From the NCBI RefSeq assembly GCF_002831585.1, contig NZ_CP025113.1:3425001-3489000 (forward strand): a DNA stretch of 64,000 nt. The letters are read 5' to 3'. Positions 48,308 to 56,718 of the stretch are shown here, piece by piece (position 1 is the stretch's first letter; each line of letters opens with the position of its first letter). Under the pieces are notes generated by a model. That model worked only from the letters and a program-made list of their open reading frames with translations. It made no database searches and was not told the origin of the DNA. Position numbers and translations under genes: made by a program. This DNA comes from Bradyrhizobium sp. SK17. GTDB lineage: Bacteria > Pseudomonadota > Alphaproteobacteria > Rhizobiales > Xanthobacteraceae.

Positions 48308-49441
48308 ATGCCCAGCTTATCCTCCAAGCTGAGCCCCGGCTTGTTGCTTGCACTCCTCGTCGCTCTGCCCTTGTTGGTGGCGATCGGCATCTTTGCCTGG
48401 GCCCACATCGATCACCCGCGCGACCGAATAAGCGACGCGGCTTGCGATAAAGCGAACACGGTGAGTGGAGGCTGCATTGCCTGTTTCCCCGTAAACGCCG
48501 TACCTGACGTTCTCAGTGAGCTCGCACTTTCCCCGAAGGGTGACACGCTATACGCGATCGACCAGCGCCCGCGGCTGCCGTCAAAGAACTCGCAATTAGT
48601 TGCCTGGGCTACGTCCGATGGCACCGAGCTGTGGCGCCGCACGCTCGCCGGCTACAGGCAATCTACCGCAATCGCACCGACCGGGGACAAGATTGCGGCC
48701 TGGACCGCGGATGCAACTGCTCCCATCAGCCTGCTCAGCCTTCCAGACGGCAAGCTTCTGGGAGAGACATCGCCAGTATCGTTAGAGTTCTCAGATGTTG
48801 CTTTCAACGATACCGGGTCCCAGTTCTTCTTTACGCCAAAGGGCGGCCAAAAGCAGAGTGCCAGCCTTCGGGACGGTCTACTCACAATGGCGCCAATCAG
48901 TTCTCGTCGAGCGAATTGCGATGAAGGCGCTGTCGGCTTTGGCTACCTCGGCGAAGTATCGAGCCGAGACGGGAAGATAGCAGTTTTTCTTGGATCAAAT
49001 TTGCTCGGTAGTCGTCACATTGTCTCTGCAAATGCTTACGTTTCGGCAAGTCGCTTATCGGACGCCATATGCGACGCGTCCTTTGTCGGGTTTGCCTCTC
49101 CACCGTCAGATTGGCCGGGTGCCGAGACGATGTACGCGATATTTTCTCCCGACAACAAGCGGCTCGCGATTGCTTACTCAATTCCCGACGCACAGGACTA
49201 TGGCGGTCTTCTCATCCAGATCAGGGACTTGTCACATCTCACCAACGAGATCAGGCCGACTTCGATGCCTCTTGTCGCGACGTTTCCAGTCAATGGCGCC
49301 TTTCCGGATCTTGGCTGGTCGCCGGACGGGCATAGACTCGCCGTTATCTACGAAACGACCACGAGCCGGCGGAGGCGTGCCATGACGGGAGGCACGCTTG
49401 GACCCGAGGAGATGCAGGCACGAATCTACGCGATCCGTTAA
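48308..49441 (+). CDS. membrane-anchored beta-propeller-like protein
   Basis: 377 residues. One N-terminal membrane helix (about 10-31, GLLLALLVALPLLVAIGIFA) and a periplasmic domain with repeated WD40-like blade signatures: LSELALSPKGDTLYAID, QSTAIAPTGDKIAAWT, SDVAFNDTGSQFFFT, YAIFSPDNKRLAIAYS and DLGWSPDGHRLAVIYE. Spacing of 45-70 residues suggests six or seven blades. ATG 48308 is preceded by an aggat ribosome binding site. Binding partner unknown. Confidence 0.72.
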   Translation: MPSLSSKLSPGLLLALLVALPLLVAIGIFAWAHIDHPRDRISDAACDKANTVSGGCIACFPVNAVPDVLSELALSPKGDTLYAIDQRPRLPSKNSQLVAWATSDGTELWRRTLAGYRQSTAIAPTGDKIAAWTADATAPISLLSLPDGKLLGETSPVSLEFSDVAFNDTGSQFFFTPKGGQKQSASLRDGLLTMAPISSRRANCDEGAVGFGYLGEVSSRDGKIAVFLGSNLLGSRHIVSANAYVSASRLSDAICDASFVGFASPPSDWPGAETMYAIFSPDNKRLAIAYSIPDAQDYGGLLIQIRDLSHLTNEIRPTSMPLVATFPVNGAFPDLGWSPDGHRLAVIYETTTSRRRRAMTGGTLGPEEMQARIYAIR

Positions 49442-49850
49442 GGCATATGCCGGACCAATGCGGATCACATCCCGCGCCGGTTCTGTCGCCTCCCAAAGGA
49501 GCGTCGCCGGTTTTTCATCACCCAGGAACAGTCGGGGAACTTCCGTTGCGGCCTCGGCGCGATGCTCCCGATGCAAGTTGAATTGGTCCTGCAGCCATTC
49601 GTAGGTGATCTTGCCCGTATGCTCCCTGAGCGCCCTTATCAGCAGCACCGATTGAATGACCGCATTCTGTGCTCCCCGACCGCTGATCGGATCGAAGGAA
49701 GCCGCGGCGTCGCCGATCGCGGCAACAGGTGTCCGTCTTTCGTGCGGGCAACGGCACGCCGAACGGACGGAGTGACTGCGCCGAGGAACCATGAGCGCGG
49801 ATCCTGATGCAGGGGCTCGAGCTGCTCGATCGACGCCAGATCTTCGCGCT
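49440..49850 (-). pseudogene. FAD-dependent monooxygenase, C-terminal remnant
   Basis: Two minus-strand frames together give the end of a flavin monooxygenase. One reads LHQDPRSWFLGAVTPSVRRA; after a frameshift near 49730 the other reads VAAIGDAAASFDPISGRGAQ (the G-D motif that contacts FAD) and then NLHREHRAEAATEVPRLFLG. The N-terminal FAD domain is missing; upstream lies a TonB-receptor fragment. The gene is dead. Confidence 0.65.
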
Positions 49851-49852
49851 GC

Positions 49853-50065
49853 TTGTGTGTGACGAAGAAGCGGTCGCGGTCGATCATCGAGGTCCCGGTG
49901 TTGAATGCGTAGGTCTTGCTGTCGTACCAATGGTGCTTGGCGCCCGAACTCGTAAGCCTGGTTCCTGACCGTGAGGCTGTCGTTGACGATCCATTCGAAT
50001 CCGCCGCGCAACCAGAGTTCGTGCGCGCCGGTCGAATCGTCAGCTACGTTTGTGGATTGTATGCG
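49853..50065 (-). pseudogene. TonB-dependent siderophore receptor fragment
   Basis: The minus strand reads TGAHELWLRGGFEWIVNDSL and, after a frameshift near 49940, AKHHWYDSKTYAFNTGTSMI followed by DRDRFFVTHKQ. These are typical beta-barrel strands of FhuA/FhuE-type receptors. Only about 65 residues survive, broken by a frameshift and fused to the monooxygenase remnant. An intact receptor of the same class lies just downstream on the other strand. Confidence 0.6.
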
Positions 50066-50170
50066 GAGAGCGTTGCAGCGTGAGGTCGTCGCGCAGGCAA
50101 ACCAACGGCGTGCGACTGCGGCGTCGCTCGTGTTGACTCCCGTTTCAAGATAAACTTATGGTGATCGCGA

Positions 50171-50340
50171 CGGTTCTCCCTCGGGAGATCAATAGGGAAT
50201 GCGGTGCGGAGCTTCGCTTCAAATCCGCGGCTGCCCCCGCAACTGTAAGCGGCGAGCCTGCTGCTCATTGGCCACTGGGTCGTTGGACCTGGGAAGGCGA
50301 GCAGAAGGCTACAACCCGCAAGCCAGGAGACCTGCCGTCA
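50171..50340 (+). ncRNA. cobalamin (B12) riboswitch
   Basis: All conserved blocks of the cobalamin aptamer occur in order: a 5' ggtt...gggaat region (50173-50200), the core gctgcccccgcaactgtaa (50230-50248), gccactgg (50271-50278), gggaaggc (50291-50298) and the B12 box aagccaggagacctgcc (50320-50336). The stem after ggtg carries an extra cggagcttcgctt hairpin. The next gene on the strand is the TonB-dependent receptor about 250 bases downstream, so adenosylcobalamin or a related corrinoid should repress receptor, FhuF-like and ABC genes together. Confidence 0.95.
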
Positions 50341-50365
50341 GTCGTGGTCACGAGCGAAACGCATT

Positions 50366-50417
50366 GGACGGGGTGATCCGAAGCGAAATTGTCGAGCTTC
50401 GCGGCTGAGTGCCGTCC
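50366..50417 (+). promoter_or_regulatory. two-tier hairpin after the riboswitch
   Basis: GGACGG (50366-50371) can pair with CCGTCC (50412-50417), enclosing CGAAGC (50379-50384) pairing with GCTTCG (50396-50401). No run of T follows, so a simple intrinsic terminator is unlikely. It may be part of the expression platform or a Rho-dependent pause site. Prediction by eye only. Confidence 0.35.
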
Positions 50418-50589
50418 GGCCTGATGATTTGTCGCGGTGACGTGTCACGTTGCCGTGGGGCTCGTACGGTTTTGCCATTGGGGAAGATGCCGTAGGTCGT
50501 TTCGGCTGTCGTGCGCGGTGATGCACCGCTTCGCGCTTTCGCGAGGCAATGCATTCGCCGGTATTTTCGCGCGCCAGGGGGTGGTTGTC

Positions 50590-52914
50590 GTGTTTAGGGT
50601 TTCAGCGGGCGCCGTTGGCGTCGCAGGTCGTTTGAGATTGATGACGAGTGTGGCCGTTGGGGCTGTCATCGTGGCAACGAGCGGATTGCCGGCGCAGGCG
50701 CAGCAGGCCGCGCGAGATCCGGCCTTACCGCCGGTCCTCGTGCAACCCGATCGCAATGTTGCGTCGCCTCAGCCGACGCCTGCGGCAAGCACCAGGCCGG
50801 CGTCGCGCCGGTCGGCGCAACGCGGGCGTTCGAACGCCCAACCGGCACCGGTGATTCCTGCAAGCAGCGGCGCAGGTGGGGCGCAGACACGGGATGGCAT
50901 CGACGGCTATGTCGCGCAAGCCACCTCGGCCGGCACGAAGGTTGGCACGCCGCTGCTTCAGTTGCCGCGCTCGGTGTCGACGGTCACGCGCCAGGACATG
51001 ACCGACCGCGATGCGCAGAGCGTGCGTGAAGCGCTGCAATACACCGCCGGCGTCGGCACGTATTTCCGCGAAGGGCAATTTACCCGCGACTATGCCTATG
51101 TCCGCGGTTTCCAGGGCCTGCAATTTCTCGACGGGTTGCGCCTCAATGTGAACAATTACGGGCTCGAGCCATATGGTCTGGAGCGGATCGACGTGCTGAA
51201 GGGCCCGGCCGGAACGCTCTATGGCCAGGGCAGTCCCGGCGGCTTGTGGGACCTGACCAGCAAGCGTCCGACGGACCAAGCCTTCGGGGAGGCATTGATC
51301 CGCTTCGGCTCATACGGCGCGCTCCAGGGCGCCTTCGACGTCGGCGGGCCGGTAACGGAGGATCATTCGTTGCTGTATCGGGTCGTTGGCCTCGGCCGGA
51401 TCGGCGACGGCCAGATCGACTTCAGCAAGAACGAGCGCGCATACATTGCGCCGTCCTTTACCTGGCGGATCGACGAGGACACCAGCCTGACGATCCTCGC
51501 GGCCTATCAGAACGATCCGAAGGTCACGGTGTTGCAGCCGCTGCCATACGCGGGAACGGTGGTACCCGGTCCCACCGGGCAATTCGTCTCGCGCAATCTT
51601 TTTCTGGGAGAGCCGGGCTATCACGACACGACGGTGCAGCAAGCGCGGATCGGCTACGAGTTCAAGCACCGGTTCAATGACGTCTTCGCGTTCCAGCAGA
51701 ACTTCTACTACCAGAACATCCAGATCAACCTGAACGAAGTGCAAAGCAACGCGACGCCGACCACGACGACCACGACGCGTACGGCGGCCAACCAGTTCTT
51801 TGCGATCGACATGTACCAGATCGACAACCGGCTGACGGCGGACTTCGACATGGGGCCGCTCCGCCACCATGTGCTGTTTGGTACGGACTATTCGGCGATA
51901 CCGAACGTGCAGGGCAGTGGCAGCGGCTCCGCCAGTCCGCTCAATCTCTACAATCCGGTGTATGGGCTAGCCTTCACGAACCCGGTTCCGATCACGACGT
52001 TCCGCTATCAGGACCAACGCCAGGCGGGCGCCTATGTCCAGGACCGCGTGGAGTTCGGTCGCCTGAACGTGCTGCTCGGTGCGCGCTACGACCGGCTCGA
52101 GCAGGACCAGCAGACCCGTACCTACAACGTCGCGACGGGCGCGGTGACCAACCCGGCCTGGACCAAGCAGCCGGACCAGGCGCCGACCTACAATGCCGGG
52201 GTGATCTACAATTTCGCCAACGGCGTTGCGCCCTATGCGAGCTATTCGCAGATCTTCACGCCGGTCTTCGGGACCGACTTCTTCGGGCGTTCCTTCATCC
52301 CGATCACCGGCGACCAGAAGGAGGTGGGCGTCAAATACATGCCCCCCGGATACAACATCCTGCTGTCGGCAGCGGTGTTCGACATCACGCAATACAACGT
52401 GCAGACTGCCGATCTGCTGCACAGGGGCTACGCGGTTCAGACCAGCTCGGTCGAAAGCCAGGGCGGCGAAATCGAGCTCAAGACGACCCATCTGTACGGG
52501 TTCAATGTCAGCGCGGCGTACACCTATCTCGATGCAAAGGTGATCGCGACCAATACCGCAGGCGGGCTCGGCAAGCATCCGGTTGGCATTCCGATGAACG
52601 CGGCCTCGCTATGGACGACCTACCGGTTCGCCGAAGGCGGCTTGCGAGGGCTGACCCTTGGCGGCGGCGTGCGCTATGTGGGCGATCAGGCGGTGGATTC
52701 TCTCAACACTCTGCCCTTGCCGTCATTCACGCTATACGATCTCACCGCGCGCTACGAGCTCGGTGAGGCATCGGTGGCATGGACGAACTGGGACGTGGCC
52801 CTCAACGTCAAGAACCTCCTTGATACGCGATATGTCGGCGCCTGCGATGATGCGCTCAATTGCTACTACGGTCCGGGCCGCAACATTACGGGTACCTTGC
52901 GTGCACGATGGTAG
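50590..52914 (+). CDS. TonB-dependent outer-membrane receptor under a B12 riboswitch
   Basis: About 774 residues from GTG 50590, which has an aggggg ribosome binding site and starts a signal peptide ending near LPAQAQ; other in-frame starts are 50437, 50521 and 50641. After a Pro/Ala/Arg linker comes the plug domain (TPLLQLPRSVSTVTRQDMTD, RDYAYVRGFQGLQFLDGLRL, ERIDVLKGPAGTLYGQGSPG) and a 22-strand barrel ending NITGTLRARW with the terminal aromatic residue. The sequence class is that of siderophore receptors (FhuA/FhuE type, including a final Cys pair in GACDDALNCYYGPGR). Yet the leader RNA is a cobalamin riboswitch, so the substrate may be a corrinoid, as for BtuB. First gene of a three-gene operon. 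Confidence 0.92.
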   Translation: MFRVSAGAVGVAGRLRLMTSVAVGAVIVATSGLPAQAQQAARDPALPPVLVQPDRNVASPQPTPAASTRPASRRSAQRGRSNAQPAPVIPASSGAGGAQTRDGIDGYVAQATSAGTKVGTPLLQLPRSVSTVTRQDMTDRDAQSVREALQYTAGVGTYFREGQFTRDYAYVRGFQGLQFLDGLRLNVNNYGLEPYGLERIDVLKGPAGTLYGQGSPGGLWDLTSKRPTDQAFGEALIRFGSYGALQGAFDVGGPVTEDHSLLYRVVGLGRIGDGQIDFSKNERAYIAPSFTWRIDEDTSLTILAAYQNDPKVTVLQPLPYAGTVVPGPTGQFVSRNLFLGEPGYHDTTVQQARIGYEFKHRFNDVFAFQQNFYYQNIQINLNEVQSNATPTTTTTTRTAANQFFAIDMYQIDNRLTADFDMGPLRHHVLFGTDYSAIPNVQGSGSGSASPLNLYNPVYGLAFTNPVPITTFRYQDQRQAGAYVQDRVEFGRLNVLLGARYDRLEQDQQTRTYNVATGAVTNPAWTKQPDQAPTYNAGVIYNFANGVAPYASYSQIFTPVFGTDFFGRSFIPITGDQKEVGVKYMPPGYNILLSAAVFDITQYNVQTADLLHRGYAVQTSSVESQGGEIELKTTHLYGFNVSAAYTYLDAKVIATNTAGGLGKHPVGIPMNAASLWTTYRFAEGGLRGLTLGGGVRYVGDQAVDSLNTLPLPSFTLYDLTARYELGEASVAWTNWDVALNVKNLLDTRYVGACDDALNCYYGPGRNITGTLRARW

Positions 52915-52935
52915 ACCATCGCGGGCGGCCGTTCC

Positions 52936-53673
52936 GTGACGCCCGAAGCTGTCTGTGAAGCCGTCGATCGGCTGGCCGTCGGCGATTATGCATCGTTCGG
53001 CGGCCGGCTCGTTGGACCATCGGATCCGCGATCCGCAATTCCGGCCAGCGCGCTGCTCGATGAGCCCATGCGGCTCGCGATCGAGCAGCGCTTCGCCGCC
53101 CGCTTTGCGGAGTTCGACCGGCGCGCCGTGCATTCGATCTGGATGAAGTGGTATCTGAATGCGTTCGTCCCCCCGATCCTGCTGGCCGACGTCCTGCTGG
53201 GACAATCCGTTGGCGTCGCGCTGTCGGCGCTGACATTCGTGATCGCTGACGACGGTCGCGTCGCCGCGGTCAAGATCCAGGACGTGAACGACAGCGATGG
53301 CGTCGAGCCATTCCGGCGCTTGCGGCCGCTGGTGTTCGATCACTTCGCGCCCCTGATCGACATGTGGTGCAGCCGAACCGATGTGACCGCGCGCGTGTTC
53401 TGGAACAATGTCGGGAACACCTTCGAGGCGATGCTACGCCGGATCGAGCAGGTCTCCGGCCCATCCAGCCGATTGTCCGAAGCTCAGCGTTTGATTGCAG
53501 AGCCGAGCGCGCCCTCGGGCGAGCCGAATCCATTGTTCGATGCCGTGCACTATGTGCAGGAAGACGGCGTCCAGAGGCGCCGCCGCCGCATCTGCTGCCT
53601 GCAATATCTTTTGCCCGACCGACGCTTCTGCACCGCTTGTCCGGTCGAGGAAGCGCGCGGCGAAACTCGATGA
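52936..53673 (+). CDS. FhuF-type [2Fe-2S] reductase
   Basis: 245 residues, cytoplasmic. The C-terminus has C220-C221-x10-C232-x2-C235, exactly the unusual [2Fe-2S] ligand pattern of the ferric-siderophore reductase FhuF; the N-terminal ~200 residues match the FhuF-like domain (for example HSIWMKWYLNAFVPPILLAD and VFWNNVGNTFEAMLRRIEQ). Known FhuF reduces Fe(III) in hydroxamate siderophores so that iron is released. GTG 52936 starts 22 bp after the receptor gene. In this operon it could reduce either a ferric siderophore or, given the riboswitch, the Co(III) centre of an imported corrinoid; the second idea is inference. Confidence 0.9.
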   Translation: MTPEAVCEAVDRLAVGDYASFGGRLVGPSDPRSAIPASALLDEPMRLAIEQRFAARFAEFDRRAVHSIWMKWYLNAFVPPILLADVLLGQSVGVALSALTFVIADDGRVAAVKIQDVNDSDGVEPFRRLRPLVFDHFAPLIDMWCSRTDVTARVFWNNVGNTFEAMLRRIEQVSGPSSRLSEAQRLIAEPSAPSGEPNPLFDAVHYVQEDGVQRRRRRICCLQYLLPDRRFCTACPVEEARGETR

Positions 53674-53686
53674 GAAGGGGCATGCT

Positions 53687-55369
53687 GTGAGTCCGACAAC
53701 GTCTCCGGGGACCGCGCTGCGGGAAGTGTTTCGAATTGCCGCGCCCTATTTCCGCTCCGAGGAGCGCTGGAGTGCGCTGGCGCTGTTCGCCAGCATCGTT
53801 CTGGCTCAGCTTGCCCTGGTCGGCGCCGCCGTCTGGGAGAACTACTGGCGCAATGCGTTCTATCAAACGCTTCAGGACAAGGACTGGGCCGGCTTCCTGA
53901 CCCAGTTCGGCGTGTTTTGCGCGATCGGAATCGTGTTCGTCGCGGCGACGGTCTACCAGCGCTACCTCACCCAGTGGCTCACGATTCGCTGGCGCCGCTG
54001 GCTGACCACCCGATATCTCGACCGTTGGCTCAATGGGCCGACCCACTACCGTCTGGCGCTTGCCGCCAATTCCGTCGACAACCCGGATCAACGCATTGCC
54101 GATGACGTCAGGCAGTTCGTTGACGGCGTGATCTCGCTCACGGTCGGGTTGATCGGAGCCATCGCGCGCGTCGCCTCGTTCGTCGCCGTGCTGTGGACGC
54201 TGTCGCGGCTGGTGCCGCTGTGCATATTCGGCGAGACCTATGTGATCCCGGGCTACCTGGTGTGGGCCGCGCTGATCTACGCGGTTGCCGGCAGCATCGT
54301 CGCTCACCTGATCGGGCGCCATCTGATCGCGATCGACTTTGTGCGGGAGCAGCGCGAGGCGAATTTTCGTTTCGCGCTCGTGCGCATCCGCGAGAATAGT
54401 GAGCCGATCGCGATGCTGCGCGGCGAGGCGTCCGAGCGCGCCGACCTCTTGGCGCGCTTCGCGGATATCACACGCAACTGGTTCCGGTTGATGCGCTGGG
54501 AGCAGTTCGTGAATCTGTTCGCCGAGTGCTACAAATACTATTCGCGGTACTTCCCGTATTTTGCGCTGTCACCGCTGTTCTTCGGCGGCCCGATGCAGCT
54601 CGGCGCCTTCATGCAGGCAGGCTCAGCATTCAACTCGGTGCAACAGGGCTTCTCCTATTTTATCAGTTCCTACGTCCGGATCGCGGAATTGGCTGCGACC
54701 GTACAACGGTTGTCGCAATTCGATCAGGCCATGGCCGAGGCCTCGCTTGACCGTGAAGCCGTCACCCCCGCAGCGGAAGCTGGGCTTGCGATCGACAAGC
54801 TCGAAGTGAGTGATCAGGCCGGCCGGCAAATTGCCGCGCTGGACCATCTCAGGCTCGCGGCCGGCGAAACGGCCTTGCTGGTTGGCCGATCCGGCGCCGG
54901 CAAGACGAGCCTCGTTCGCGCCGTGGCGGGGATCTGGCCATATCTGAAGGGCACGATGGCGGGGAGGAGCGCGCGAACGATGGCGTTGCCGCAGCGGCCT
55001 TATGTTCCGCTGGGTTCGCTGCGGCGCGCGGTGAGCTATCCCGGATCTGTTGGCGAGTTCAGCGATCCGCAAATAAAGGATGCGCTCACAGCCGTCGGCC
55101 TCGCGCATCTGGCGGGCGACCTCGATATCGAAGATGCCTGGGACAAGAGATTGTCCGAGGGGGAGAAGCAGCGCCTGTCGCTCGCGCGAACGCTGCTTAA
55201 CCAACCGGACCTGGTGTTGCTGGACGAACCGACGTCGGGGCTCGAGGAATCGGCCGCGTTGGCATTGCATCGTGTGCTCCGGAGCCGGCTGCCGGGTTCC
55301 ATTGTGATCGCGACCGGCCACGATGATCGGATGCGCAGCCTTTTCGACAGGACGATCTGTCTGACGTGA
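53687..55369 (+). CDS. BacA/SbmA/Rv1819c-type ABC transporter (fused permease-ATPase)
   Basis: About 560 residues from GTG 53687, preceded by agaagggg; an in-frame ATG at 53495 would overlap the FhuF-type gene by 180 bp and is rejected. N-terminal ~340 residues are the SbmA/BacA-type membrane domain (ENYWRNAFYQTLQDKDWAGF; YLTQWLTIRWRRWLTTRYLD; NPDQRIADDVRQF), and the C-terminal part is an ATPase with Walker A GRSGAGKTS (about 401), signature LSEGEKQR (about 489) and Walker B LVLLDEPTSG (about 508). The mycobacterial relative Rv1819c imports vitamin B12 and peptides; other relatives take up bleomycin or antimicrobial peptides. With receptor and reductase in a B12-controlled operon, cobalamin import is the first candidate. 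Confidence 0.9.
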   Translation: MSPTTSPGTALREVFRIAAPYFRSEERWSALALFASIVLAQLALVGAAVWENYWRNAFYQTLQDKDWAGFLTQFGVFCAIGIVFVAATVYQRYLTQWLTIRWRRWLTTRYLDRWLNGPTHYRLALAANSVDNPDQRIADDVRQFVDGVISLTVGLIGAIARVASFVAVLWTLSRLVPLCIFGETYVIPGYLVWAALIYAVAGSIVAHLIGRHLIAIDFVREQREANFRFALVRIRENSEPIAMLRGEASERADLLARFADITRNWFRLMRWEQFVNLFAECYKYYSRYFPYFALSPLFFGGPMQLGAFMQAGSAFNSVQQGFSYFISSYVRIAELAATVQRLSQFDQAMAEASLDREAVTPAAEAGLAIDKLEVSDQAGRQIAALDHLRLAAGETALLVGRSGAGKTSLVRAVAGIWPYLKGTMAGRSARTMALPQRPYVPLGSLRRAVSYPGSVGEFSDPQIKDALTAVGLAHLAGDLDIEDAWDKRLSEGEKQRLSLARTLLNQPDLVLLDEPTSGLEESAALALHRVLRSRLPGSIVIATGHDDRMRSLFDRTICLT

Positions 55370-55399
55370 AGCCGTCATCCACAGGCCAGCAGCGAGGCT

Positions 55400-55756
55400 T
55401 TGGATAAGCGTCGAAAGGACGATGCCATCCTCAGCTTCCTGAAGGACCGGTGGTCTCGCGCCAGGTTTGTCACGTCAGTGTGCACGGGCGCGCTGCTCTT
55501 GGGAGTGGCCGGACTTCTGTCCGCCTATAAGGCGACCTCTCACTGGGTAACGATACGAGTGCTTGCTGCGCTGGGAGCGACCGCCGCCGAGGGCCGGATC
55601 GTCCGCGACCGCAACAGGATCGCGGCCGGCGGCGTCACAGCGGGGATCGATTTCGGGCTGTCACTCGTCGGTCAGTTGCGCAATCGGCAATATGCCGAGG
55701 TCGTCCAGTCGCAAGGTGGGCAATCGCTCATCGATCGTCGAAGATTTTCTCGTTGA
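55400..55756 (+). pseudogene. DJ-1/PfpI-family fragment
   Basis: The frame contains FVTSVCTGALLLGVAGLLSA with the nucleophile-elbow cysteine and GGVTAGIDFGLSLVGQL, both typical of isonitrile-hydratase-like DJ-1/PfpI proteins. The N-terminal ~90 residues of the fold are missing (the TTG start falls inside the domain), and the last ~25 residues no longer match and overlap the convergent DUF1194 gene. It is a truncated remnant. Confidence 0.65.
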
Positions 55757-56546
55757 TCGCACAGTTCACGCGCGGCGCCTGATTGGACACCGCGTTGACA
55801 GGGCGGTCCGCTGTTCGATCGGAAATTTCTCGAACGAGCTTTATCAGGATCGACTCTTTCAACTTGTCTCGGCTGTTGATCGGTACCATGAAGGAACCCG
55901 AGCCGCCGATGATGCAATCTTCATAGTACCAATCGAGATGCTCGACATCCATCGTCATCGTAAATTCGTTCATCATCATTGGCAGCCCGTTGATGATCAA
56001 ACCTTTGGCGAGCGCCTCATGGCGAATTTGCAGCACCGGCGGTCCGCTGTTGTTTGCACCATCGCCTGATATGTCGATGACGCGTCGGGTGCCGGTATAT
56101 GGATCTCGGTCGAACAGCGGCATCGCAAAGCGGATTGCACCTGAGATGGACGTTTGGGTGCCGCGCTCGACCGGGATACTCAGAATCTGGCTGGCCACGA
56201 CGCCTGCGGCTTCCGGACCATCTACCAGACTCCAGGGAACGATAATCCGTTGGTCCTTGGGGCCGGACCATTCAAAGTAGGCAATCGAGATTCTGCCATT
56301 CGGGCCCGATTGCAGCGCTCGAATGAATTCGTCGGAGCGAATGGCGTGGGCGTAGCCTTCGCGCTGGATGGCGAGCTCTTCCACAGTCATGGAATGAGAG
56401 ACATCGACGGCAAGTATGAGTTCGACGTCAACGGTCGGCGCGTTCTTCTCGCTTGCAAATCGGGCACGCGGCGCGGCATCTCCGGCGACTGTTCCGCTCA
56501 TGAGAATAGTCGCGACAAGTGCTGTTCCCACAGAGGTATGTCGCAT
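55728..56546 (-). CDS. exported DUF1194 (von Willebrand A-like) protein
   Basis: 272 residues. Signal peptide (about 1-24), then a VWA-like fold: metal-binding motif DVSHSM (about 47-52) in VDVELILAVDVSHSMTVEEL, later RGTQTSISGAIRFA and RRVIDISGDGANNSG, which supply the remaining metal-site threonine and aspartate. The DUF1194 family is periplasmic and found widely in rhizobia; VWA domains bind partner proteins through Mg2+. Partner unknown. A few cysteines near the end (YEDCIIGG, RVNCAINE) may form a disulfide. Confidence 0.85.
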   Translation of the reverse strand: MRHTSVGTALVATILMSGTVAGDAAPRARFASEKNAPTVDVELILAVDVSHSMTVEELAIQREGYAHAIRSDEFIRALQSGPNGRISIAYFEWSGPKDQRIIVPWSLVDGPEAAGVVASQILSIPVERGTQTSISGAIRFAMPLFDRDPYTGTRRVIDISGDGANNSGPPVLQIRHEALAKGLIINGLPMMMNEFTMTMDVEHLDWYYEDCIIGGSGSFMVPINSRDKLKESILIKLVREISDRTADRPVNAVSNQAPRVNCAINEKIFDDR

Positions 56547-56661
56547 CCGGAGCTCTCTATCGAGGGGCCAAATTGACGGTCAACGGTCAAACTCATTGCC
56601 GGTAGTCTGTCGTCGCGTTCAGATCGATCTTTGCCTGAAATTTGTCTGGCGTCCCAGCGCA

Positions 56662-56693
56662 GCGGAAAGCCCCAGCAATGCTGGGGCTTCCGC
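56662..56693 (-). terminator. hairpin at the end of the PQQ alcohol dehydrogenase gene
   Basis: The strand pair gcggaaagccccagc / gctggggcttccgc forms a stem of about 14 bp with a three-base loop and one bulged A. It lies 26 bp beyond the stop codon of the dehydrogenase gene (minus strand) and before the DUF1194 gene. There is no clear T run, so it may stop transcription or stabilise the mRNA end. Confidence 0.6.
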
Positions 56694-56718
56694 GATGGAT
56701 GTTTGCCGATCGACCTGA

